This document shows positions 1 through 5,630 of a stretch of DNA of 9,100 nucleotides, piece after piece; the stretch's first letter is position 1; each line of letters begins with the position of its first letter. The notes beneath the pieces were generated by a model, which saw only the letters and a program-made list of their open reading frames with translations, made no database searches and had not been told where the DNA came from. A program made the translations under genes and the position numbers. Origin of the DNA: an uncultured Cellvibrio sp. (GTDB lineage Bacteria > Pseudomonadota > Gammaproteobacteria > Pseudomonadales > Cellvibrionaceae); NCBI GenBank assembly GCA_946482385.1, contig CAMLRI010000049.1, positions 1-9,100 of the forward strand, given 5' to 3'.

Positions 1-1
1 C

Positions 2-73
2 CCCTTGGCGGACGAAATCCTGGAAGTCTGCCGCGCGCGGATTTTGGCTGAATATGAGCGGCAACTGGGGTGA
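2..73 (+). CDS. 3' end of an unidentified gene (partial)
   Basis: One frame is open from the left edge to a TGA at 71-73 and encodes 23 residues ending in EYERQLG. Most codons end in G or C, as in the GC-rich genes to the right and unlike the AT-rich operon that follows, which supports real host coding sequence. The visible tail is charged and probably helical (ADEILEVCRARILAEYERQ). This is too short to assign a family, so no function is proposed. The gene converges on the cyclase-like gene, with about 76 nt between its stop and the shared terminator region. Confidence 0.5.
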   Translation, partial: PLADEILEVCRARILAEYERQLG

Positions 74-149
74 CGCAACAGCCTTAATTTGCGTGCTTCC
101 TTAGCAATTTTAAGTCTGCCCGGCCTAGCTGCTGTTTTGATTCGGGAGC

Positions 150-183
150 AAAAAAAAGCCCTGGCAGATAGCGCTATCGCCAG
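150..183 (-). terminator. Intrinsic terminator of the Panacea/cyclase operon, overlapping its stop codon
   Basis: Positions 161-183 form a nearly perfect inverted repeat: outer arms CTGGC/GCCAG with one bulged A at 166, and a self-complementary core GATAGCGCTATC at 167-178. Read on the minus strand, the hairpin is followed by GGC and a run of seven to eight T (plus-strand A run at 150-157). This is the classic rho-independent layout. The TAG stop of the cyclase-like gene (174-176) lies inside the stem, so coding sequence and terminator overlap. The loopless palindromic core would need some unpairing at its apex. Confidence 0.75.
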
Positions 184-1097
184 CCATCCGTATTGATATG
201 TAGGCTATCCTGCTTCAACTCTGTTAGTAATTCATTAAACTCTTTGGCGAACTTGGAAAGCTTGGTGAAAACTTTAGGGCTTTCTACGTAGGAGTGGATT
301 ACGCTTTCTATCCGCTCTTGTATTGAAGTTAATTCATTTCTAATGCTCTCAAAATCATCAATCTTTGATCTGTAGTGAGCAAGAATATCAACTTTTGCTG
401 GGCCGTCAGACTCTTTAATAATGTTGTCTTTGATGTAGCGACAATAATTGCATTCCGTAATTTTTCCCCACTCTTGAATTTTCTTCCATGTTGCATTGCA
501 AGTTATGATTCTTGCATGACCTGCGTGCTGACTTTCTAGGTCGTACGCCTTTATAAATGCGGGCCCAAATACACGATCTAGAGTAAGTAGCCCCGAGCTA
601 TTGTCTTGTCTTGCATGGTGTACCTCACCAAAAGCTATACCGCCCCTGCATAAGAACCCATTACGCAATAAATCTCTGACCATGAAGGAGAGGGCGAAAA
701 GTGCCAACGAGAAATTTATTGAATTGTCTGGAACTGACAGTATTACGCTGTCAGAAAATGCGGAAACGCGTAAGTCGAGATCAGAGGCAGCTAGGTCTGG
801 ATTAAATTGATTCTTAAAGGCTTCTATATAAACATCAATGTTTAATTGTAAGGCGTCCCGAATTCTATCTGCTAAATCTAACTCTTTTTGATAAGGATCA
901 ATGGTGACAGCAGCAGAGAAATACTCCGAAGATCGTTGAACGATATTTCGAAACCCGAGTATATCGGTAAAAATTACAATTCTTTTTTCGTAAACTCGCT
1001 GTAATGGCGAGTCAACTGAATCACGCTGTTTGTGTTCTTTAGTAGTTGAGCTTGAGGAAGCCTCATCTCGGATTTTGGAGAAATCTTCGAGCGACAT
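174..1097 (-). CDS. Class III nucleotidyl cyclase-like protein; candidate toxin or Pycsar-type cyclase
   Basis: This 307-residue cytosolic protein has no signal peptide or clear membrane segment. Residues 1-35 are polar and Ser/Thr-rich, probably disordered. Residues 38-195 resemble a class III adenylate/guanylate cyclase homology domain: first metal Asp in IVIFTDILGF (D45), second in VSAFSDSVIL (D116), the glycine-rich RGGIAFGEV at 151-159, and VFGPAFIKAYDLE at 177-189. Both Asp codons were checked in the DNA. The Asn and Arg of the classical NxxxR transition-state motif are not evident in AFIKAYDLE. C200, C216 and C219 (CNYC) could bind metal. Residues 243-300 are charged and helical. From the family, a soluble enzyme making a cyclic nucleotide is expected; single-domain members include PycC of Pycsar defence. 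The start lies 3 nt after the Panacea gene's stop with no Shine-Dalgarno sequence, so translation is probably coupled. Catalytic activity and substrate are inferences, and the domain could be catalytically degenerate. Confidence 0.75.
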   Translation of the reverse strand: MSLEDFSKIRDEASSSSTTKEHKQRDSVDSPLQRVYEKRIVIFTDILGFRNIVQRSSEYFSAAVTIDPYQKELDLADRIRDALQLNIDVYIEAFKNQFNPDLAASDLDLRVSAFSDSVILSVPDNSINFSLALFALSFMVRDLLRNGFLCRGGIAFGEVHHARQDNSSGLLTLDRVFGPAFIKAYDLESQHAGHARIITCNATWKKIQEWGKITECNYCRYIKDNIIKESDGPAKVDILAHYRSKIDDFESIRNELTSIQERIESVIHSYVESPKVFTKLSKFAKEFNELLTELKQDSLHINTDGWR

Positions 1098-1100
1098 TAA

Positions 1101-1571
1101 TTAGTTAGCAAGAAGTTGTTCAAAATGCTGGCGGATAGAAGCTTTATCGATTGCGATATTACTTGAACCGTAGCTATTGTGTGGAGAGAACCATGCTTGG
1201 TGCCACGGAGTGCCAACTTCATGCGTTTTATTCACTAATTCCTCAGCGCTGAAATGCCCATATACCTCCCAAATTTTATTTATAAGAGGTAGTAGTTCTG
1301 GGTTTAAACGGCTACCAGAAGCGAAAAAGTGATTAAGAGGAATTGGGTTGAGGTAGTACAATTTAAACCGGTGATATAAATCTGGCACAACTGGGCCAAA
1401 CTTCCAGGCTTGAATTTCATCCTCAAAAAGATTTTGTTTAGTGATGGCTCCGTACCAACCGAAAGCAAAATAAACAAGCTTTTGGAGCTTCATATGGCTA
1501 ATGGGACTACTTACAGAATGAGATTTGGCAATCAGCGCGTTAGCAACATCCAGTGCAGTTGTTACATACAT
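1101..1571 (-). CDS. Panacea-domain (DUF4065, SocA/GepA-like) protein, probable antitoxin
   Basis: This 156-residue protein spans a complete Panacea domain. Hallmarks are MKLQKLVYFAFGWYGA at 27-42, the acidic-aromatic segment EIQAWKFGPVVPDLY at 52-66, and ELVNKTHEVGTPWHQAW at 111-127. Family knowledge: SocA of Caulobacter is an antitoxin and ClpXP adaptor, and Panacea antitoxins (PanA) neutralise many unrelated toxin families, usually encoded next to them. The first gene of a two-gene operon, its stop (1101-1103) is 3 nt from the cyclase-like start, an arrangement typical of antitoxin-first pairs. The start is well supported: GGGGAG at 1578-1583 lies 6 nt before the ATG, and a good promoter is just upstream. 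The DNA is AT-rich (21 G/C in 60 bases at 1261-1320), unlike yicC next door, suggesting transfer. The antitoxin role is inferred from family and context. Confidence 0.88.
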   Translation of the reverse strand: MYVTTALDVANALIAKSHSVSSPISHMKLQKLVYFAFGWYGAITKQNLFEDEIQAWKFGPVVPDLYHRFKLYYLNPIPLNHFFASGSRLNPELLPLINKIWEVYGHFSAEELVNKTHEVGTPWHQAWFSPHNSYGSSNIAIDKASIRQHFEQLLAN

Positions 1572-1577
1572 TTGCGT

Positions 1578-1583
1578 CTCCCC
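1578..1583 (-). promoter_or_regulatory. Strong ribosome binding site of the Panacea gene
   Basis: On the minus strand GGGGAG stands 6 nt upstream of the ATG at 1571-1569. It fixes the start of the Panacea gene. The downstream cyclase-like gene has nothing comparable, so the first gene should be translated much more strongly, as expected if it encodes the antitoxin. Confidence 0.75.
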
Positions 1584-1612
1584 CTATCTCCATCATTTGA
1601 TAACTAGGCGCC

Positions 1613-1641
1613 CTTATACCAGAAAAGCACAAAATAGTCAC
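1613..1641 (-). promoter_or_regulatory. Candidate sigma-70 promoter of the Panacea/cyclase operon
   Basis: Read on the minus strand, GTGACT (1641-1636; 4 of 6 matches to TTGACA) is followed by exactly 17 bp and then TATAAG (1618-1613; 5 of 6 matches to TATAAT). Transcription would start near 1606, giving a leader of about 35 nt before the Panacea ATG. The palindrome GGCGCC at 1607-1612 lies next to the -10 element, and the repeated motif at 1647-1658 ends up just upstream of the -35 element. No start site has been mapped. Confidence 0.5.
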
Positions 1642-1646
1642 TTTTG

Positions 1647-1728
1647 AGCCTAGAGTATAGGGCTTTATGGCTGTCACAGCTCATATGTTTAAGCCTGGAG
1701 TATTTACTTAAACTCAAGTATAGAGTTT
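1647..1728. repeat. Direct and inverted repeats upstream of the operon promoter (possible operator)
   Basis: The motif AGCCTRGAGTAT occurs at 1647-1658 and 1692-1703 (11 of 12 identical, 45 bp apart). A related AAGTATAG at 1716-1723 matches GAGTATAG at 1653-1660 in 7 of 8 positions and sits inside an inverted repeat, AAACTC at 1710-1715 with GAGTTT at 1723-1728 and a 7-nt centre. The first copy lies directly upstream of the candidate -35 element. Clustered repeats at the promoter of an antitoxin-first operon suggest binding sites for autoregulation or an outside regulator. The binding protein is unknown. Confidence 0.4.
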
Positions 1729-1734
1729 TGTTTG

Positions 1735-1766
1735 TTGCCTTGAGTTAGTGGTGCATCCCAAGGCAA
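1735..1766. repeat. Perfect 8-bp inverted repeat between yicC and the AT-rich operon
   Basis: TTGCCTTG at 1735-1742 and CAAGGCAA at 1759-1766 are exact reverse complements around a 16-nt centre. The structure lies 32 nt past the yicC stop. No run of T follows on either strand, so it is not a convincing intrinsic terminator. It could protect the yicC transcript 3' end, be part of a regulator site, or mark a former insertion junction. Confidence 0.4.
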
Positions 1767-1798
1767 AGAAAGTTAAGTTCAAATGCATTGTTCGTAGC

Positions 1799-2668
1799 TT
1801 ATTCAATATTCTGAATCTGCTCCCGCATCTGCTCAATCAACACTTTCAATTCCACTGCCGCTTGGGTTGTGTCGCTCACAATACTTTTTGATGAGAGCGT
1901 ATTGGCTTCGCGGTTGAGTTCCTGCATTAAAAAATCTAAGCGGCGGCCTAAGGAGTCGGTTTGTTTTAGGCTGCGTTTGACTTCGATAACGTGGGTGTCG
2001 AGGCGGTCCAGTTCTTCGTCGACGTCGGCTTTTTGGGCGAGCAGCACAATTTCCTGTTCCAATCGTTCCGGGTCTAGTTCCACTTGCAGGGCGGCGAGTT
2101 TGGTGTGCAGTTTTTCGCGCTGGGCGGCGAGGATTTCCGGCATGCGGGCGCGCACGTTGGCCACCTGGGTGGAAACGCTGTCGAGCCGCGCCAGGATCAG
2201 TTGCTCCAGCTCGGCGCCTTCGCGCGCACGGTGTTCTATGAGCCCTTCGAGGGCGCTGTCGAAGAGTTTGAGTACATCGGCTTGCAGGGCTTCGCGGTCG
2301 AGCTCCTGTTTTTGGATGACGCCTGGCCAGCGCAAAATGTCCAGGGCGTTGACCGGCGCGGCAAGGGCGCCCAGCAGGCCGTGGATTTGCTGGGCGGCTT
2401 TGGTGAGCTGGCCGACCTTGTCGAGGTTGATGCCCAGTTCGCTGTCGCCGCCCTGCTCCCATTGGATGCTGAGGCTGGCTTCCACCTTGCCCCGCTGCAG
2501 GGCTTTGCGCATGGCGTCGCGCAGGTTGGGTTCTATATCGCGGAAGTCTTCTGGCAGGCGGAAGCTGGGTTCCAGGTAGCGATGGTTGACGCTGCGGATT
2601 TCCCAGACGGCGGTGCCCCAGGGGAGTTTGGCTTCGCGGCGGGCAAAGCCGGTCATACTGCGTGGCAT
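1799..2668 (-). CDS. yicC: YicC family endoribonuclease
   Basis: This is a full-length 289-residue member of the YicC/YloC family (E. coli YicC has 287 residues). It begins MPRSMTGFARREAK and carries the family's N-terminal block RSVNHRYLE (25-33) and C-terminal DUF1732 block GRRLDFLMQELNREANT (241-257), ending EQMREQIQNIE. The middle (140-230) is helical and rich in Glu and Arg. Family knowledge: E. coli YicC is a cytosolic RNA endonuclease reported to act on the small RNA RyhB. The frame extends 30 codons further upstream, but that part is Pro/Arg-rich and unlike the family. The ATG at 2666-2668 is preceded by AAGGA with 7-nt spacing and matches homolog N-termini, so it was chosen. A GC-rich hairpin (GCCCGG at 2689-2694 with CCGGGC at 2710-2715) lies in its leader. 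Confidence 0.95.
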   Translation of the reverse strand: MPRSMTGFARREAKLPWGTAVWEIRSVNHRYLEPSFRLPEDFRDIEPNLRDAMRKALQRGKVEASLSIQWEQGGDSELGINLDKVGQLTKAAQQIHGLLGALAAPVNALDILRWPGVIQKQELDREALQADVLKLFDSALEGLIEHRAREGAELEQLILARLDSVSTQVANVRARMPEILAAQREKLHTKLAALQVELDPERLEQEIVLLAQKADVDEELDRLDTHVIEVKRSLKQTDSLGRRLDFLMQELNREANTLSSKSIVSDTTQAAVELKVLIEQMREQIQNIE

Positions 2669-2735
2669 AGCGGATTCCTTGATGGGCGGCCCGGTTGGCC
2701 TGGTTGGGGCCGGGCGGGTGTGGTTAAGGAGGGGG

Positions 2736-2744
2736 AGGATAGCA
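2736..2744 (-). promoter_or_regulatory. Candidate extended -10 promoter of yicC
   Basis: On the minus strand TGCTATCCT gives an extended -10 (TGn plus TATCCT, 4 of 6 to consensus) about 68 nt upstream of the yicC ATG. No good -35 element is seen at the usual spacing. It is a weak call that rests on the extended -10 and on the hydrolase terminator just upstream, which implies that yicC needs its own promoter. Confidence 0.3.
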
Positions 2745-2755
2745 AAAGCGGTGCG

Positions 2756-2791
2756 CAAAAATCGAATAGCGCCGGCTTGGGTGCCCGGCGC
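2756..2791 (-). terminator. Probable terminator of the secreted hydrolase gene
   Basis: A perfect 7-bp GC-only stem, GCGCCGG at 2769-2775 with CCGGCGC at 2785-2791, has a 9-nt loop and lies 23 nt past the hydrolase stop. On the minus strand it is followed by TATTCGATTTTT, a U-rich but interrupted tract, so termination may be partial. It separates the hydrolase and yicC transcription units. Confidence 0.5.
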
Positions 2792-2814
2792 CTCCTTGTT
2801 TTTGCGGCGGCTGC

Positions 2815-4719
2815 CTAGGGGCTGATGAGGTTGGCGATAGCCGTGGTCAGGTCGGTGTAGTTGCTGCCGCGGGTGTTGCCGCTGAGGGCGATGACCAGGG
2901 GGCGATCCTCGTACACCCGCAAATAGCTGCGCCCGCCGGTTTGGTCGCCCTCTTTGCCGTACCAGTTGGTGGTGCCGCTGGTTTGGTTGACGACCCAGCC
3001 ATAGGCGTAGCGGTTGCCGCCGCGCAGTTGGTCATCGGGCGGGTCGATCATGCGCTCCAGGTTGGCGCGTTTCATCAGTTTGTTTTGCTTGAGCCCTACC
3101 CCCAGTTTGATCAAATCCATCACCGAGCCCTCCATGCCGCCGCCGGGGCATTTCCAGGCGATGCTTTGCTGGGTGGCGGTTTTGATTTTGTTGCCGTCCT
3201 CATCGTCTACCCAGTAGATGGCGGCGCGGTCGAATTTGTTGGTGTTGAGGTTTTCGCAGGTGATCTGGCTGCCCAGGCGCTGGTTGATATAGCTGTCGAG
3301 CAGGCTGTTAAAGGATTTTTTGGTTTTCTTTTCGTAGGCGGCGCCGGCGATGCTGTAGCCGTGGGTGCTGTAGAAAAGGGTACCGGTGCTGGTGACCAGG
3401 TCTTCATCTTTAAACAGTTTGATGGCGCTGGTCATGCTGGTGTTTTTGCCAAGGTCGATGCTGGTGCCGTCAAAACCGTCGCATACCGTGTTGCTGTCGT
3501 TTTTGTAGTGGCACACCCCCGAGCGTATGGCGAGCAGGTCGCGCAGCTGGTAGTCGTGGTGTTTGGGCAGGCTGATGAGCTTGCGGATTTTGCTGTCGAG
3601 GGTGAGTTTTTTGTCTTCCTCCAGCATAAAACCCAGCACCGAGGTGACGGCCTTGGCGACCGAGGCATAGCGGTAGACGCTGTCGGCGTGGGCGGTTTTG
3701 TTGGCGCTGCGGTCGGCCAGGCCATAGCCTTTGCGGAACAGCACCTTGCCGTCCTGCCAGATGGCGAGGGAGAAGCCCTCACTGGGGTTGTCGTCCAGGT
3801 AGTCGGTAATCAGTTTGTCCACCGCCTTGCGGTGCTGCCAGCGGGTGACCTGCTGGTCGTTTTCCAGCCAGACGCCGCTAAAGCGCAGCTTGCCCTTGTG
3901 GCTGTAGGCCTCCAGGTCTTCCAGGCGGTAGCCGGCGTCGCTGTATTGGTTAAAGGCGTTGCGCATTTCCTGGTCGTCCATGTCGCGCTTGGCGGCCCAG
4001 CGGCGCGGGCTTTTATCTTTTACCCAGATGGCGGCAAAGTAGAGTTGCTGGTTGTATTCGTAGGGGCTGAGGCGGTAGAGGCGATAATCCTGGCCGGTCA
4101 TGTCATCAAAGTGGCTGGAAAAGTCGCCCTGCTTGATGTTGCGCCGGATCGACCACTGCAGCTTTTCGCTGTTTTTAACGAAGATGCCCGAGAATTTCAG
4201 TTTTTTGCCATCCACATAGCCGTCGACGTCTATCGGCATACGGCCTTTTTTCTTGTTTTCCTCGTAGGCTTGGGTGAAGTCATCGCTGCTCAGGTTGCGG
4301 TAGCTGGCCCAGTCTTTAATGCCATCCTTTACCCAGAGGCCGCCGTAGTAGCGCTTGCCTTTGTGGCTGTGGCTTTCGATATCCACCGGCCGGTAGCCGG
4401 CTTTGCGCTGTTTATCCCACAGCTGTTTGAACTCGTTGTGGCTGAGCTGGGATTTGAGCAGCCATTTGGGTGGCTTGGCCTCCTTGCGCAGCACCAGGGC
4501 GTAGCGCCGCTCCTTGCCGTTGCTGCGCACTTCAAAATCCACCGGGCGGTAGCCTTGGGCGGTGTAGTGGTCGAGCTTGGCCTGGTAGTCCTCGGGTGTG
4601 AGCTCGCGCCAGCTGTACCAGCCGAATTGGCTGGCGGGTTGGTCGATACTGGCCTGGGCGGCCAGGCTGAGTAACAGCAGCAGGGCGCCCAGGGCGCGGG
4701 CGGCTAGTGGAAGGCGCAT
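2815..4719 (-). CDS. Secreted S12/beta-lactamase-like serine hydrolase with five N-terminal tandem repeats
   Basis: The 634-residue precursor has a signal peptide (MRLPLAARALGALLLLLSLAAQA, cleavage likely after AQA at 21-23). Residues 34-293 hold five tandem units of 51-53 residues, starting at W34, W86, W137, W189 and W241, with pattern GYRPVDxE then a KRYYGGLWVKD-like strand. They resemble 'bacterial tandem repeat domain 1', often found ahead of S12 hydrolases. Residues 300-634 form a class C beta-lactamase-like domain: SVAK at 353-356 (nucleophile S353, base K356), YST at 450-452 where YxN is usual, and YGKEGDQTGG near 587-596 in place of K/HxG. C403, C413, C488 and C524 may form disulphides. 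The substrate is unknown; repeat-bearing relatives include peptide-bond hydrolases. The ATG at 4717-4719 was chosen because AAGGAG lies 7 nt upstream and it starts the signal peptide; the longer frame overlaps rph. Confidence 0.85.
   Translation of the reverse strand: MRLPLAARALGALLLLLSLAAQASIDQPASQFGWYSWRELTPEDYQAKLDHYTAQGYRPVDFEVRSNGKERRYALVLRKEAKPPKWLLKSQLSHNEFKQLWDKQRKAGYRPVDIESHSHKGKRYYGGLWVKDGIKDWASYRNLSSDDFTQAYEENKKKGRMPIDVDGYVDGKKLKFSGIFVKNSEKLQWSIRRNIKQGDFSSHFDDMTGQDYRLYRLSPYEYNQQLYFAAIWVKDKSPRRWAAKRDMDDQEMRNAFNQYSDAGYRLEDLEAYSHKGKLRFSGVWLENDQQVTRWQHRKAVDKLITDYLDDNPSEGFSLAIWQDGKVLFRKGYGLADRSANKTAHADSVYRYASVAKAVTSVLGFMLEEDKKLTLDSKIRKLISLPKHHDYQLRDLLAIRSGVCHYKNDSNTVCDGFDGTSIDLGKNTSMTSAIKLFKDEDLVTSTGTLFYSTHGYSIAGAAYEKKTKKSFNSLLDSYINQRLGSQITCENLNTNKFDRAAIYWVDDEDGNKIKTATQQSIAWKCPGGGMEGSVMDLIKLGVGLKQNKLMKRANLERMIDPPDDQLRGGNRYAYGWVVNQTSGTTNWYGKEGDQTGGRSYLRVYEDRPLVIALSGNTRGSNYTDLTTAIANLISP
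3841..4620 (-). repeat. Five ~52-codon tandem repeats within the hydrolase gene
   Basis: The repeats are visible at protein level: a conserved Trp starts each unit, followed six residues later by Leu, Ile or Met, then an amphipathic helix, a Gly/Tyr-Arg turn, and two strands ending in a W/F-V-K/E motif. Units 2 and 5 are most alike (AGYR, ESHSHKGK against EAYSHKGK). Divergence between the units indicates old duplications, not recent slippage. Confidence 0.75.
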
Positions 4720-4746
4720 GGGTCGTCTCCTTGCAGGGGCTAAAAA

Positions 4747-4763
4747 TCCAGTGTAGTCCAGTG
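4747..4763. repeat. Direct repeat TCCAGTG, one helical turn apart
   Basis: TCCAGTG occurs at 4747-4753 and 4757-4763, start-to-start distance 10 bp. It lies around the predicted transcription start of the hydrolase gene, where a bound repressor would block initiation. No regulator can be named. Confidence 0.35.
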
Positions 4764-4768
4764 GGTTG

Positions 4769-4800
4769 GTTATTATTTGGCCGGTTTGTACTATCAAACC
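4769..4800 (-). promoter_or_regulatory. Candidate promoter of the hydrolase gene with an overlapping inverted repeat
   Basis: On the minus strand TTGATA (4797-4792; 5 of 6 to TTGACA) is followed by 17 bp and AATAAC (4774-4769; 4 of 6 to TATAAT), giving a leader of roughly 43 nt. A perfect inverted repeat, GGTTTG at 4783-4788 with CAAACC at 4795-4800 and a 6-bp centre, covers the -35 element and could be an operator. A convincing promoter for the divergent rph gene was not found between here and 4881; TTATAG at 4808-4813 is the best weak -10. Confidence 0.45.
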
Positions 4801-4881
4801 CCATGGCTTATAGCGCTTTCTTAGGTTTGGCCAATGGAGTAAGGTGGCCGCCAATCTATTAAAAAATCGCGAGAGCAGACT

Positions 4882-5610
4882 ATGACCATGCAACGCCCAT
4901 CCGGCCGCCAGCCCCAGGATTTACGCCCCATCCGCCTCACCCGCCACTACACCAAACACGCCGAGGGCTCGGTGGTGGTGGAGTTTGGCGATACCAAGGT
5001 CATTTGCACTGCCAGCGTGGTAGCGGGTGTGCCGCCCTTTTTGCGCGGCAAGGGCCAGGGTTGGTTGACGGCCGAGTACGGCATGTTGCCCCGCTCCACC
5101 GGCACCCGCATGGACCGCGAAGCGGCGCGGGGCAAGCAGCAGGGGCGCACGGTGGAGATCCAGCGTTTGATCGGCCGCGCCCTGCGCGCCGCTATAGACC
5201 TCAATGCCCTGGGCGAGAACACCATCCACCTGGATTGCGATGTGATCCAGGCCGATGGCGGCACCCGCACCGCCTCTATTACCGGTGCCTGGGTGGCGCT
5301 GGCGGATGCGGTGGCCTTTTTGCGCCGCGAAGGCCGCTTGACCGGCGAGCCGCTGAAGCGGGCGATTGCCTCTGTATCCGTGGGGATTTACCAGGGAGTG
5401 CCGGTGCTGGATTTGGACTACCCGGAAGATTCCGCCGCCGATACGGATATGAACGTGGTGATGGGCGACGATGGCGGCATTATCGAGATCCAGGGCACCG
5501 CCGAAGCCGAGCCTTTTAGCGAAGCGGAATTTTCCGCCATGTTGGCGCTGGCAAAAAAAGGCATTGCCGAATTACATGGCTTGCAGAAAAAAGCCCTGAG
5601 CGAAAATTAA
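4882..5610 (+). CDS. rph: Ribonuclease PH
   Basis: RNase PH is a cytosolic, phosphate-dependent 3'-to-5' exoribonuclease that trims tRNA 3' ends and degrades structured RNA as a hexameric ring. The 242-residue product is full length (E. coli form 238) and very similar throughout: [17 protein letters not shown] at 15-31, [15 protein letters not shown] at 62-76, phosphate-site GRT at 88-90, [18 protein letters not shown] at 119-136, and the acidic metal-site segment [12 protein letters not shown] at 182-193. It is intact, unlike the frameshifted rph of E. coli K-12. Two starts are possible: ATG at 4882 (with weak GAGAG 6 nt upstream) or ATG at 4888, whose product MQRPSGR aligns better with the homolog N-terminus; the first was kept for spacing. 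It is divergent from the hydrolase gene. Confidence 0.97.
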   Translation: MTMQRPSGRQPQDLRPIRLTRHYTKHAEGSVVVEFGDTKVICTASVVAGVPPFLRGKGQGWLTAEYGMLPRSTGTRMDREAARGKQQGRTVEIQRLIGRALRAAIDLNALGENTIHLDCDVIQADGGTRTASITGAWVALADAVAFLRREGRLTGEPLKRAIASVSVGIYQGVPVLDLDYPEDSAADTDMNVVMGDDGGIIEIQGTAEAEPFSEAEFSAMLALAKKGIAELHGLQKKALSEN

Positions 5611-5630
5611 TCGTCTAGTTTTATAGTGCC

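Noticed and set aside
601..810. 69-codon plus-strand open frame (and a 65-codon one at 1410-1607)
   Set aside because: Each is antisense to the cyclase-like or Panacea gene, without homology or a ribosome binding site that would support it.
174..1571. Complete classical Pycsar system
   Set aside because: No TIR-domain or transmembrane cyclic-nucleotide effector is present beside the cyclase-like gene; the only partner is a Panacea-domain protein.
2669..2758. 30-codon N-terminal extension of YicC
   Set aside because: The extension is Pro/Arg-rich and absent from the family; the internal ATG at 2666-2668 has a good ribosome binding site and matches homolog N-termini.
2084..2818. 244-codon plus-strand open frame
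   Set aside because: It is antisense to yicC and its leader, has no recognisable domain, and yicC is a confident family match.
2941..4674. 577-codon plus-strand open frame
   Set aside because: It lies fully antisense to the secreted hydrolase, whose signal peptide, repeats and SVAK motif are clear. Its Val/Ala/Phe-rich sequence is the usual shadow of GC-biased third positions.
4720..4893. 58-codon N-terminal extension of the secreted hydrolase
   Set aside because: It would bury the signal peptide and overlap the rph start; the internal ATG has AAGGAG at ideal spacing.
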